A stretch of DNA of 64,000 nucleotides, from positions 1,922,001 to 1,986,000 of the forward strand of contig NZ_CP121274.1 in assembly GCF_029639405.1 (NCBI RefSeq). The letters run 5' to 3'. Below are positions 18,005 to 26,601 of this stretch, in pieces (position 1 is the first letter of the stretch; each line of letters opens with the position of its first letter). The translations under genes were made by a program, and so were the position numbers. Origin of the DNA: Microbacterium proteolyticum. Its GTDB lineage: Bacteria > Actinomycetota > Actinomycetes > Actinomycetales > Microbacteriaceae. The notes below the pieces were generated by a model. It ran no database searches, had not been told where the DNA came from, and worked only from the letters and a program-made list of their open reading frames with translations.

Positions 18005-18501
18005 GGGGGGTCCTCCGGCCGGCAGTGAGGGAGGTACAGCGCCCCGCAACGACGAGGTGTGCCGTCAGCATGGGAAGGAGGCGTTAAGCGGGACCGCGTG
18101 AGGTGCGGCGGCGGCGTAACGGTGTGTTCAACGGGGGCGGGAGCGGGGGAGGGGGGAGTTTACGTGGGCGCTACATGATAACGTGCAGGTCGCCGAGAAG
18201 CACGGCGGCGGCAAAGTTTCACGTCGGAATACAAGCGGCGAAGCGTGTGCAAATTCTCGCTGCGCTGTACCGTGCTGCCGTTCGGGCGCCTTCCCAAGTC
18301 AAAGCAGTCATAGCAGCCGCTGTCGAGGCGGCAGCAGATTGAGGCGCTTGAATTCTTAGCTAACGTCGGGTCGGCTCGCGCATAACAATTAGCTACCATG
18401 CGGATGAAGCGAAATCCCGCAAACCCTTGAATCGAGGACAAGATTCAGAGATGAGAAGGAGGCGTCCGAAGTGTCCGACAGGCCGTCCGGACCTGTTCGA
18501 T
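18005..18501. other. Junction between narK remnant and the lower-GC island
   Basis: About 500 nt with no supported gene. GC visibly falls from about 18180 onward, where runs such as AAAGTTTCACG and CTTAGCTAACG appear, so the island boundary is probably between 18080 and 18180. It contains the 3' flank of the deaminase gene, including the TTAGCTAA palindrome near 18356. No clear tRNA or attachment repeat was recognised. Confidence 0.4.
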
Positions 18502-21006
18502 CTATCTCGCTTCACGCAGGTTTTTGATCCTGTGAAGGAAATCCTTATCCACATCCGGCACCACGGCGTGATATCCATCGCCCGTGGAAAGTTGTTGCAG
18601 TTTATTTTCTAGAAGCCCAGTGTCAGACCCGTATCCGGCATTGAGTGCAGCCAACTCCTCGCCAGCGAAGCCACCGAAGACAAGTGGGTCGTCTGAGTTG
18701 ACGCTCACTCTCACGCCCATATTGAGAAATCGCCAGACGGGATGATCCTCGTACTCTCGAACTCCCGCGATGGCGAGGTTTGATGTCGGGCAGCACTCGA
18801 TCAATGTCTCGTGCAGGCGAATCTGAGAGAACACCCATTCCTCCAACGTATCGGTGGAACTTTCGAGAAACTCGATTAGACGCTTCTCGAGGTCGGCAGG
18901 AACGCCGTTGATCGCGGCGGTGGGTGTGCGGCCCGACATGTCCTTGTCGACAATTTCGCCGAACAGGAACTGTTGAACTGCCAACTTTGCGCTGAGGTTT
19001 CCAGCAATATTCAGGCTCCGCCAAAGTGCCACGGAAGATTCGCGCTCATGCAGAGGGAGTCCACTCCTCAAGGCGTTCACGGCGAACTCGAGGGGCGCCT
19101 TTGTATGTATCCACTCAAAGGCCAGCACCCAAGCGGCCGGCTCGATGACCAGGCCGGCGGAAGAAGTCAGTTGACGAATCAAGTCATGTTCTCCCTGATC
19201 GCCGACGTTCAGGGACGAATGAACAACAGAGAGGAAACAAAGATCCTGGAGGTAGTCGTCGAAACGGTAGGAGGCGGGGCTCCCCACTGTATGAAGCTGC
19301 TGCTTCACGATCATTCGACGCATCCGCGCATCGAGGGAGGAGGCGTGCCCGATACGATCCGGGGCGCGGCTCCCAAGGAAAAGCTGACCCACCGTGCGTA
19401 GGCCAGTTGAGCTCCGTTCGAAAGACTCTCCAGCGTGCGCTGTGAAGGCCAAATCCATCCGGCCGCTGATCAGATAATTTATTCCCGAGACGTAGGGCCA
19501 TGTAGCATGGCCGATTTCGATTCCGCTGACGTCGATGGAGCCCACGGCTCTGTCGAAGAGGGTCCCATCGCCGAAGTCGGCGCGTGCGATCTGGAGAGCA
19601 AGAATGACGCTGGAAACGTAATGCACCTGCTCCCACGGAAGACCCCACCTGCGAGTGTCGGATTCGACAGTCAGCGCGGGATACGGCGGGTAGATTTCAC
19701 GCCATTCCTCTCGCGGTCGCTGAAAAGATATCGGCGCGCAGAATCTTTTAGGTATGCGCAATTGCGACGCGGGGGTTATTCGAGAAACGACACGCTCGTA
19801 AGTTTCCCACCTTCGCATTATCCCCTCGGAGACGTCGCGGCTGATGGAGTGAATGTCGAGACCGGGATCTACCTCTCTCCTTAATTCGAATCCGGTCATC
19901 TCGTAGGGGGGTGGATAACCCTGTCGGGCGTGTTCGAGAGACGCGCTCTGTGCCTCGATCTCCAATTCGTTTGAACCGCGTGCTTCTGCGGAGCCGAGGA
20001 TGGTCTTTCGCAACACTGATGCTGCACCGCAGTGCCATTGAAATCGGTTGAAGCCCTCTCCGGTCCACGACGGAATTTCAGCGAAGAGTGCAACGACCGC
20101 TCGCACGAGATTGATGGCGAAAGGGTACGGCCACGATGGTATTGTGGCGTCTGGTTCGGCGTCTGCTTCGATACGGCAGTCAAGAATCGACATTCTGTCG
20201 ATGAGTTCGCCGACCATCTCGCGAGCACGCTGCCCGCTGCTCTGCCACTTCTCTAGCGCGCGATCGAGTGTTAGATCGGCGATCTGGTCCGCATCTGCTT
20301 CCCATATCTGCTCCTCGAAGATTCGCAGAGATGATTCGTCGACCGCCTTTCCGTTCGCCATGGTATTTATTAGCGGCCAGTACTTCCCAGTTATCACCAT
20401 ATGCCACGCCTCAGACATCCCCGAATTTCCGGAAACTAGCGTCGGTAAATTCCAGGAGCCTTGCTCAATCAGGCATTCGAGAAGCCAAATTGCCCATCGA
20501 ATGGCGCTTGAGAGAACCACTTCTCGGGGGGCACGCTGCATGCTGTTTCCCCGGTTCCAAGAGATTTTCTTCCTGCGCATTGCGAGCGCTGCCAGAAGCG
20601 ACCGCCTGTCATAGGCAAGTCCCCCGTGAAGATGATTGTCTGATATCTGAACAAAACGAGGGGCGAATTGATCATAGGTCGGCCGCCTTCCAAACAGCTC
20701 CACAGCCAGGCTACGTAAACCACCCAGCTCAAGTCCCGACGGTATGGGGCGGTAATCCTGGGAGATCAGACCCAGAAGAGGTTCGGGAGTTGCGATGATA
20801 AACGCATCAATGGCGAGATCGATCCCGTCGCCATTGACAGCGCCGACTTTGCGAGCTCGATCTCGCCAGTAGCCGAGCGGTGCGTCACTGAATCGCATCC
20901 ACTCGCCCTCGGGTACCCCCAAATCGTGCCCGAGGTATCGCGGATGGAACGCCCGGTATAGCAGGTACGCGCCAGCTCTGGCGGGACCGTCCGTCACGTT
21001 TGACAA
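18502..21006 (-). CDS. rdrB: RdrB-like adenosine deaminase of a RADAR defence system
   Basis: 834 aa. The adenosine/AMP deaminase signature is spread over the protein: N-terminal H125-L-H127 (metal ligands), HAGE at 524-527 (metal His and catalytic Glu), RIGHA at 551-555, ECCPTSN at 737-743, and SVNSDDP at 768-774 (metal and proton-shuttling Asp). Ordinary deaminases are 330-500 aa. Here about 400 residues separate HxH from HAGE and 180 separate RIGHA from CPTSN, the enlarged form known for RdrB. In RADAR, RdrB deaminates adenine nucleotides or RNA with RdrA during phage infection. It starts 19 nt after the ATPase gene, apparently at TTG 21006 with a weak ribosome site; GTG 20997 is an alternative. 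GC is lower than flanking genes. Confidence 0.85.
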   Translation of the reverse strand: MSNVTDGPARAGAYLLYRAFHPRYLGHDLGVPEGEWMRFSDAPLGYWRDRARKVGAVNGDGIDLAIDAFIIATPEPLLGLISQDYRPIPSGLELGGLRSLAVELFGRRPTYDQFAPRFVQISDNHLHGGLAYDRRSLLAALAMRRKKISWNRGNSMQRAPREVVLSSAIRWAIWLLECLIEQGSWNLPTLVSGNSGMSEAWHMVITGKYWPLINTMANGKAVDESSLRIFEEQIWEADADQIADLTLDRALEKWQSSGQRAREMVGELIDRMSILDCRIEADAEPDATIPSWPYPFAINLVRAVVALFAEIPSWTGEGFNRFQWHCGAASVLRKTILGSAEARGSNELEIEAQSASLEHARQGYPPPYEMTGFELRREVDPGLDIHSISRDVSEGIMRRWETYERVVSRITPASQLRIPKRFCAPISFQRPREEWREIYPPYPALTVESDTRRWGLPWEQVHYVSSVILALQIARADFGDGTLFDRAVGSIDVSGIEIGHATWPYVSGINYLISGRMDLAFTAHAGESFERSSTGLRTVGQLFLGSRAPDRIGHASSLDARMRRMIVKQQLHTVGSPASYRFDDYLQDLCFLSVVHSSLNVGDQGEHDLIRQLTSSAGLVIEPAAWVLAFEWIHTKAPLEFAVNALRSGLPLHERESSVALWRSLNIAGNLSAKLAVQQFLFGEIVDKDMSGRTPTAAINGVPADLEKRLIEFLESSTDTLEEWVFSQIRLHETLIECCPTSNLAIAGVREYEDHPVWRFLNMGVRVSVNSDDPLVFGGFAGEELAALNAGYGSDTGLLENKLQQLSTGDGYHAVVPDVDKDFLHRIKNLREAR

Positions 21007-21025
21007 CTGTCAGGAAGCGGCTGAG

Positions 21026-23359
21026 TCAAGGTCGTGCCCAGTCTCGTAGCCGCGCTGATACGTAGGCAACTAGTAGATCCGCGTCACCCTCCTCAAGAAA
21101 ATCCCGATTCTGGGCGAGTGGGGAGCTCGCCTGTTCGGCCTGTGCCACGCTGTGCGCGATCGCCGCGCCGCCCACGCGCGGCGCACTCACAGTTCGCCTC
21201 CATGCCGGAATAATGAGCTCGGCCCAACCGTGAGGCATCTTGAAGTTGAGTGCGGAGGCAATACGTTCGTATCCGCCTATCCAGGCTTGCTTCTCGACGG
21301 ATTGTGTCGTGCCAATTTCCTCGCAGTGGGTCTTCAATCTTGTGCTCAGGCTTCGGTTGATGTAAATGTGATCGGGCGCCTCTGCGGCGCTCTCGCCGCC
21401 GGAAACGGACAAGATTCGACGAGCGAACCCATCGATGTCCTCGAGTGCAAATATCGATTCGTGCCAATGCGCGGGTAGCCAGTACTGAAACCACGCCAAG
21501 TAATGTCTTTCTCGCAGTGTCACGCGAATTCCCGATTCACGGCGCAGGCGGATCCCGTGCGCATGGTCAGACGCCGCCGCGAACGCTTCTGTGTACCCTG
21601 TCGCTAGGTCTTCTATATCTACGTCGGAATCGTCGACAAATATGGCAACAGAGGCGTGGATCGAGAGGGCAAGTATCTCGCGTAGTGCTAGATGCTCGCG
21701 CCGGGCTCGATCAATGATCTGAGTCCAACTGGATATCACCCTGACTGTAGAGATTAGGCAGAAGCTTTGCGGGAAACTAACAAATGCGTCGTCTGTTGCA
21801 AGGTTTTGGATCCTGATGCTTTGCAGGAATCGAATGGAGTCGAATGTAACCCCGTATGTCAGGCGGCTGTTATCGGTTACCCGAATCTGCGGATCGCTAG
21901 TGACGACGCCTTGGATTGCAAGTAGCAGGCTCAGCGCGCCTTGCGTGTCGAGGTAGTCCTTGACGGTCGAGGAGCTTACTCTCCATCTTGGCACCAGTTC
22001 TGCAAACGGTCGAAAGTCGTAAACGACATGATTGGCGGAGTCGATCGGGTCTTCGCGATCGGTGTCGAGGTCGAACCAGTCGCCTGCTCGCACCGCGCCG
22101 TACACCCCACGGTAATCGATGGAAGCAAGCACCCTCTCGTCTCGGCCAGGTTCTTCGAATACTTCGAACTTGCCAACCGGTGGGGTTTCGATCCCGAATG
22201 GCGGGTCTACGACGTTTTGAAGCGATTCGAGAACACGAGCCAATGCGTCTAGTTCTCGCTGTCCGGTCCGCTCAACTGTCGACAGGTGTATGGCTGACCA
22301 TAGTTGTGCGAGTTTGCGCAGATTCGTCGGGAGCAGGTGAGCCACCTGGCCGGTGTCGAGAATGGTCGATTGCGGCCCCGTTGGATCAAGAAGCATGTTC
22401 GATACCACCAGACTTCTGTCCGCATTGCGTGGCTCCGCGGCGGCGAGCAGGTCAACAAAGTCCCGGTGGTCCCCGCGTGGTCTATAATGTACGCTCTCGC
22501 GCCAGGAGGGTTGGGGCATCCGATAAGTTGCCCACTGAGGAAAAGTCTTCCGTAATTGTTGGGCTACCGCGTCGTGTACTTCGCGTTCCACTCCCGCATC
22601 GAAGTCGGCCTTGAATCCAGCGCCCGGATAGTACTCATTTCGAGTTTCGCGGATCAAATGACGTGCGATTTCACCGTCTTTCAGTGCAACAATGGGGATG
22701 GCATTGCGGCATGCTCCGAGTAGGCGAATCTGTCGAACCAAACGCAGCTGGGCGGATGCCTTAATCATGTCGGCGTCGTCGATAGGAATGATGATCGCAG
22801 TCGCGTCGCCATCAAGTGAGACAAGAGTTGTGAATAGTCGCTGTACGTCCTGCCACATCTGGTCGGTGCCGCCAGCAAGATCCTGCATCTCTCTCGCTAT
22901 CTCGCTGATTGATGAGGCGGCTCGCATGAGATGCTCGTGAGGTATAGCATTCATCGCCGAATGCCTCTTCGCCGTCTGTAATAGTCGAAGGATCTCGAGT
23001 CGCTGAACGTCGTCCACGTGTCCGTCTAGCTTGTGGCAATGTTGATTCAGTGCCGCGAGGACTATATTCAGAAGTGTGTCAGTTTCGCCGAAGAGCTCGG
23101 GGGATAGCGGCGGTAGAACAATGTACTTCCTATTCTCTCGCAACTGTTCGAGAACGCTCACAAGCAGGGTAGACTTGCCTGTGCCGCGGTCTCCAAGGAT
23201 GGATACTACGTGCGTTTCAGATCGGATCCTGTCGATTGCGAGCGAAAAGTCCTCCGTTGCGCGTTTATGCTCAACGTCACTAGGGAATCGCGACGCCACA
23301 TAGGCAACTGTGTCGAGAACCTGAGAAGCGAGCGCCTCGTGAGATTTGAATTGTGTCAA
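21026..23359 (-). CDS. rdrA: RdrA-like P-loop ATPase of a RADAR defence system
   Basis: 777 aa. Walker A is GDRGTGKST at residues 56-64. A hydrophobic strand ending in PIDDAD (residues 192-197) is the Walker B. The N-terminal 350 residues look like an AAA+/STAND-type ATPase; the remaining 420 have no motif I recognise. It has no membrane segment. Size, ATPase type and position directly upstream of a large ADA-like deaminase match RdrA of RADAR, the ATPase that assembles with RdrB. The start is TTG 23359, which overlaps the stop of the upstream gene (TTGA) and has AGGAGG about 10 nt before it, so translation is coupled. The general P-loop motif alone would not prove the assignment; the gene pair does. 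Confidence 0.82.
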   Translation of the reverse strand: MTQFKSHEALASQVLDTVAYVASRFPSDVEHKRATEDFSLAIDRIRSETHVVSILGDRGTGKSTLLVSVLEQLRENRKYIVLPPLSPELFGETDTLLNIVLAALNQHCHKLDGHVDDVQRLEILRLLQTAKRHSAMNAIPHEHLMRAASSISEIAREMQDLAGGTDQMWQDVQRLFTTLVSLDGDATAIIIPIDDADMIKASAQLRLVRQIRLLGACRNAIPIVALKDGEIARHLIRETRNEYYPGAGFKADFDAGVEREVHDAVAQQLRKTFPQWATYRMPQPSWRESVHYRPRGDHRDFVDLLAAAEPRNADRSLVVSNMLLDPTGPQSTILDTGQVAHLLPTNLRKLAQLWSAIHLSTVERTGQRELDALARVLESLQNVVDPPFGIETPPVGKFEVFEEPGRDERVLASIDYRGVYGAVRAGDWFDLDTDREDPIDSANHVVYDFRPFAELVPRWRVSSSTVKDYLDTQGALSLLLAIQGVVTSDPQIRVTDNSRLTYGVTFDSIRFLQSIRIQNLATDDAFVSFPQSFCLISTVRVISSWTQIIDRARREHLALREILALSIHASVAIFVDDSDVDIEDLATGYTEAFAAASDHAHGIRLRRESGIRVTLRERHYLAWFQYWLPAHWHESIFALEDIDGFARRILSVSGGESAAEAPDHIYINRSLSTRLKTHCEEIGTTQSVEKQAWIGGYERIASALNFKMPHGWAELIIPAWRRTVSAPRVGGAAIAHSVAQAEQASSPLAQNRDFLEEGDADLLVAYVSARLRDWARP

Positions 23360-23946
23360 AGGCCCGATCCCTCCTGTTGTTCCTTTGATCCCGAAGTTTG
23401 GTCCTCAGGTGCCGAAGATATTCTCTCCGAGGCGAAATCTGTCGATGGCGTGAGCTGCTCGCTCGAGTATTCGGTCGCTGGATCGGCTGACGAGGCGTTT
23501 TGTGGCAGTGTTGATCGAACGCCCTCATAGTCGGCACGGATCTGTCTGAGCTCGGACTCGAGTTGCCCTAGAAGGTCGGATATCACGTCTCTGGAGTTCG
23601 GAAGATGGATCTGCAGGAATTCTGCGGCGAGGCGGTCGGCGATCTCGGCCCTTGGGTAGTTCATTATGGAGTCGAATTCGTCGAGCAACTCTCCTGGCAG
23701 GTTGCCTGCCAGAGCGCGTCCCACCTTCTCCTGAAAAGCGTTGTAGGCGGCTCGGAGGATCGCGTGCTTACGAGGTGCATCTAGGCTGGAGTAGCCGAGC
23801 GTATCCAGCCACTCAGTATTAAAGTTCGGCGTCCGACTCAGGTCCTGCGACACCATCCACCCCCCGGTTTGTGCGATCGAGGCAACACCGTACCGTATCC
23901 CGGTCCAGTATGAGCGCACGCGTTGAAGCGGCGCAGGTGTCAGCAT
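23356..23946 (-). CDS. Unrecognised first gene of the RADAR-like operon
   Basis: 196 aa, soluble, no signal peptide or membrane segment. Residues about 35-150 look helical, including an amphipathic stretch (AEFLQIHLPNSRDVISDLLGQLE...IRADYEGV, residues about 110-146). The last 50 residues are Ser/Glu/Thr-rich and probably disordered. I do not recognise the family. It overlaps the ATPase start by 4 nt, so it is part of the same transcript and probably a working component. Described RADAR accessory genes are membrane proteins (Csx27-like or SLATT); this one is not. ATG 23946 is used; a later start at MVSQDL (residue 31) is possible. Confidence 0.7.
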   Translation of the reverse strand: MLTPAPLQRVRSYWTGIRYGVASIAQTGGWMVSQDLSRTPNFNTEWLDTLGYSSLDAPRKHAILRAAYNAFQEKVGRALAGNLPGELLDEFDSIMNYPRAEIADRLAAEFLQIHLPNSRDVISDLLGQLESELRQIRADYEGVRSTLPQNASSADPATEYSSEQLTPSTDFASERISSAPEDQTSGSKEQQEGSGL

Positions 23947-23977
23947 CGCAGCGTGATCGACGGACTCCGACTTTTCG

Positions 23978-24057
23978 TCGGCTTCCGTCGGCGCAGCCGT
24001 CTTACGGCTCGTGGGCGACAGCTACTGTCGGGGTTCTGATCTTGCGACGGAAGCCGA
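23978..24057 (-). promoter_or_regulatory. Structured leader/operator upstream of the RADAR-like operon
   Basis: A perfect 13-bp inverted repeat (23978-23990 and 24045-24057) encloses two further hairpins: AGCCGT/ACGGCT around 3 nt (23995-24009) and CGACAG/CTGTCG around 3 nt (24016-24030). As RNA on the minus strand this would fold into a three-way junction ending 31 nt before ATG 23946. It may be a 5' leader, a small RNA or a protein-binding operator. Confidence 0.6.
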
Positions 24058-24422
24058 AACAGTCCTTCATCCATCTCGGTCGAGCATGCCCCGCCGTGAA
24101 GCCACCCCGCCGGCCTGGCGCCTGGTGCGGATTCCAGCTTCGGTCCGTCGCTCCGAGGACGCCGGGCTTGCTTGCTCTTGGCGTCGCTGTTCGCGCTAGG
24201 ATCCCGATTTGGCTCGGTCGGTGAGACGGGTTGAGGTCGTGATGCGACATCGTCGGTTTGCCCGCACGTTCTCTAGAAGCTGCATGCGTTGCTGCGATAG
24301 GTCTCTCAGTACGCCATTCGGTCGGCACCGGTCTTCACTGCGGGCCAAATTCCCGTTGCCGTAGGAGCGTTCACCGACAAGCTGCACTCGTTCTGGGGCG
24401 AGGGGGCATCAGGGCGTTGGCT
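24058..24422. other. Gap between the RADAR-like operon and the nuclease gene
   Basis: About 365 nt with no gene I can support. It must contain the promoter of the minus-strand defence operon. Short open frames exist on both strands but none has a ribosome site or recognisable protein sequence. No transposase fragment was recognised. Confidence 0.35.
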
Positions 24423-25512
24423 TCATTGGTGTCGAACGACCGCCTCGCGAATGGCATCCGCGTACTGGCGAATCTCGTCAAGTTCGTCGATCGGGTGCCG
24501 CGTCTCGCTCTTCTGCTCGTCGAGCAGCCGGAGGTACCTCTGGCGGCCGTTGAAGTGCAGGCGCGCGAACGGCTTGCGGTCGTTGTCGTCGAGGAGCACG
24601 GCGAAGTAGCTCTTCGCGTCGCGGTGGGTGATTCGCTGCGGCTTGGTTTCGCCGCAGGCGATGGCCTTCACGATCTGGTAGCCCCCAAGTTCTTCGAGCG
24701 TCGTCTCGATCTTGGTGTCGCGATTCAGATCCTCCTGCGCGACCGGCTCGCTCGAGACGGCGGCGGGCTCCGCGGTCGGGAGGGCGATCCCCGCCCCGGC
24801 GCCCAAGGCGGTCTTCAGTCGGTCGTTCACGCTCTCCGTGAGGAACTGGCGGGATGCCTTGCCGACGACTGCCGTGAACTGCTCGCGGACTCGCGCTGCG
24901 TGCGAGCCCTCGTACACACGCTGGGTGAAGAACTTGATCCACTCGTCGCTCGACCCGCGGAACTGGCCGGCGATCTCGCGCTTGAACGCACCCACGTACT
25001 TCAGCTCTTCGGCGGCGCTGATGATCGACTCGAGATCGAAGCTGTCCCTACTCGGCTTCTGGACCTCGGGGATCAGCGTGTCGTCAACGTCGAGCAGATC
25101 CAGAACGAGGAGCGGCTTGGCATCCATCTTGACCGGTGCGTCGAGGTCGGTGAAGAACTGCCAGATAACGCCGTTGGTGGGTGCAGCGATCCGGGCGTTC
25201 GTTGTCGAGAAATAGCGGAAGAGCTGGGACGCGTGCTCGGTCTTGGGGGCGCCTGTGGAGGCCTTGCACGCGATGAGGATCTGGGCCTCGCCGTCGCGCA
25301 TAATGGCGTAGTTGACCTTCTCGCCCTTCTTGATGCCGACGTCCGCGGTGAACTCCGGGACGACCTCGAGCGGGTCGAACCCGTGGTATCCCAGGATCGT
25401 CGAGATGAACGGCATGGACGAAGGCGTTCTTCGTCGCTTCCTCCGTGCCGATCGCCGAGGCTTGATCGCCTACCTTTGTCGCGAGCGCGGCGATGCGGTC
25501 GTGAAACTCCAT
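24423..25512 (-). pseudogene. HsdR-N-type restriction endonuclease-like gene, frameshifted
   Basis: The protein resembles stand-alone 'type I restriction enzyme R, N-terminal domain' proteins: an N-terminal nuclease-like fold (LEVVPEFTADVGIKKGEKVNYAI, then QILIACKAS, i.e. the D...xxK spacing of PD-(D/E)xK enzymes). The natural N-terminus MEFHDRIAALATKVGDQ...EEATKNAF starts at ATG 25512 in another frame. One extra C near 25413-25414 splits the gene after NAFV. Without it the product would be about 363 aa. Either a real one-base frameshift or a sequencing error. No helicase or specificity subunit is nearby, so it is not a classical type I system. It sits beside the RADAR-like operon on the same strand. 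Confidence 0.65.
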
Positions 25513-25667
25513 TGGTCCCCCCCACAGTGACGAATATGTGGTGACCATAGCGGAATCACAGCAAGATCGCGTGGGACGCGCTCCGCTGGTAGTTCAGGCC
25601 GATTGCGCGTTCGGTTTCGGCGTGCGCTTTCCGAATTCCGCGATCAGCCGGTGAGGCGGACCCGCCC

Positions 25668-25877
25668 TTACACGACCCGCCGGAACCGCGGCCCCGAATA
25701 CCCGTCCCGCTCGACGTTCCCCAGGAACATCGCCACCGGCCGCACCCAGTGCGAGTAGTCGTCGTAGAGCTTCCGGTACGACACGAAGACCTCCTCGGTC
25801 TCCGAGTGCCGCGCGATTCCGAACACCTCGTACCGCTGGCCCTTGAAGTGCTCGTAGATGCCGGGTTCGATCTCCAT
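25668..25877 (-). CDS. DUF1653 domain protein
   Basis: 69 aa from ATG 25877 (MEIEPGIYEHFKGQRYEVFG). The whole protein is one DUF1653 domain, recognisable by the G-x-Y-x-H-F-K-G opening, VFVSYRKLYDD and the closing RF motif. Members are small cytosolic beta proteins of unknown function, often next to tRNA or nucleotide genes. Upstream in-frame codons extend to about 25946 but add only unrelated sequence, so the short start is preferred. Confidence 0.85.
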   Translation of the reverse strand: MEIEPGIYEHFKGQRYEVFGIARHSETEEVFVSYRKLYDDYSHWVRPVAMFLGNVERDGYSGPRFRRVV

Positions 25878-25955
25878 CGCGCCTTCTCCCTCGCTCACTG
25901 CCGAACCTGTCGAGTCTGACAGGTGGGTGCCGGTACTTGCCCGCACCCACGCCCC

Positions 25956-26456
25956 TCACGCCGCGAGGCGGATGAGCCCCAGCGCGATCAGCGTGACGCC
26001 CGTCGTCCACAGGGCGATGGCGGCCGCCTGCCAGGCGATCACGCGCAGGGGCGGCACTCCCGTGGACGTGAGCGCCGCGGCGGTGAACTGCGTCGGCAGC
26101 AGCAGGGGACCCAGCAGGCTCACGCCGGGGGTGCCGTACCGGTGGTAGGCCTTTTCGAACTTCTCGCGTCGCGCTGTCTGCGTCTTGGCGGGCGCGCCGC
26201 GACGCGTCGTGACGGCCGCGCGGACGCGCGATGTCACGAGCACCACGATCGCCACGCACAGCAGGTTGCCGATGGCGGCCGCGAGGACGGCGACGAGGGG
26301 GTGGATGCCGCCGATGATGCCGATCGCGGCGGCACCCTCGCCCTCGATGAACGGCACCGCTCCGGCGGCGGCGACGATGAGCGGTTGCACGAGCGTGGGC
26401 ACGTCGGCGACGAGGCCCTGGAAGCCGAGGACGAGATCCGTGAGGGGGTTCGACAT
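25956..26456 (-). CDS. Small multidrug-export-like membrane protein
   Basis: 166 aa with four or five hydrophobic segments. AAAGAVPFIEGEGAAAIGIIGG is the GPFIEG-type motif seen in the putative small multi-drug export (Sm_multidrug_ex) family. A cytoplasmic basic loop (TRRGAPAKTQTARREKFEKAYHRYG) separates the two halves. ATG 26456 has a good AGGAGAC ribosome site. Transport of drugs is a family label, not shown. Upstream (26530-26598) are two sequence boxes repeated upstream of the 27905 gene. Confidence 0.65.
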   Translation of the reverse strand: MSNPLTDLVLGFQGLVADVPTLVQPLIVAAAGAVPFIEGEGAAAIGIIGGIHPLVAVLAAAIGNLLCVAIVVLVTSRVRAAVTTRRGAPAKTQTARREKFEKAYHRYGTPGVSLLGPLLLPTQFTAAALTSTGVPPLRVIAWQAAAIALWTTGVTLIALGLIRLAA

Positions 26457-26529
26457 GAGGTCTCCTGGGGGGATGAGTCCGCGGGATTTCCGCGGTGATT
26501 CCATTCCACGGGCCGGGGCCCGGCGGCGG

Positions 26530-26598
26530 CAGTGCCGCGGTGTCACTGCCGCTCGGGAGGATGCGGGCCGACTCCCGTGACGAATGTCACGGACGTGA
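26530..26598. promoter_or_regulatory. Two shared regulatory boxes, copy 1
   Basis: Box 1 (26530-26546) fits CAGTGYCGCGGYGTCAC. Box 2 (26578-26596) fits TGACGRATGTCACGNACGT, and around it is the 16-nt palindrome CGTGACGAATGTCACG. The same two boxes in the same order occur at 27939-28031 beside the two-component genes, which points to one regulator. Confidence 0.45.
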
Positions 26599-26601
26599 CG
26601 G

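Noticed and set aside
18180-18345. Possible IS3-type OrfA remnant (RRQSFTSEYKRRSV in one frame)
   Set aside because: Only about 14 residues look alike, with no flanking repeats or continuing similarity, so chance cannot be excluded.
18400-18560. tRNA gene as an integration site at the island edge
   Set aside because: A GTTCGA-like string is present, but no acceptor stem or cloverleaf could be built around it.
24196-24387. 63-residue minus-strand frame between the defence genes
   Set aside because: No ribosome site, no recognisable sequence, and codon use is not gene-like.
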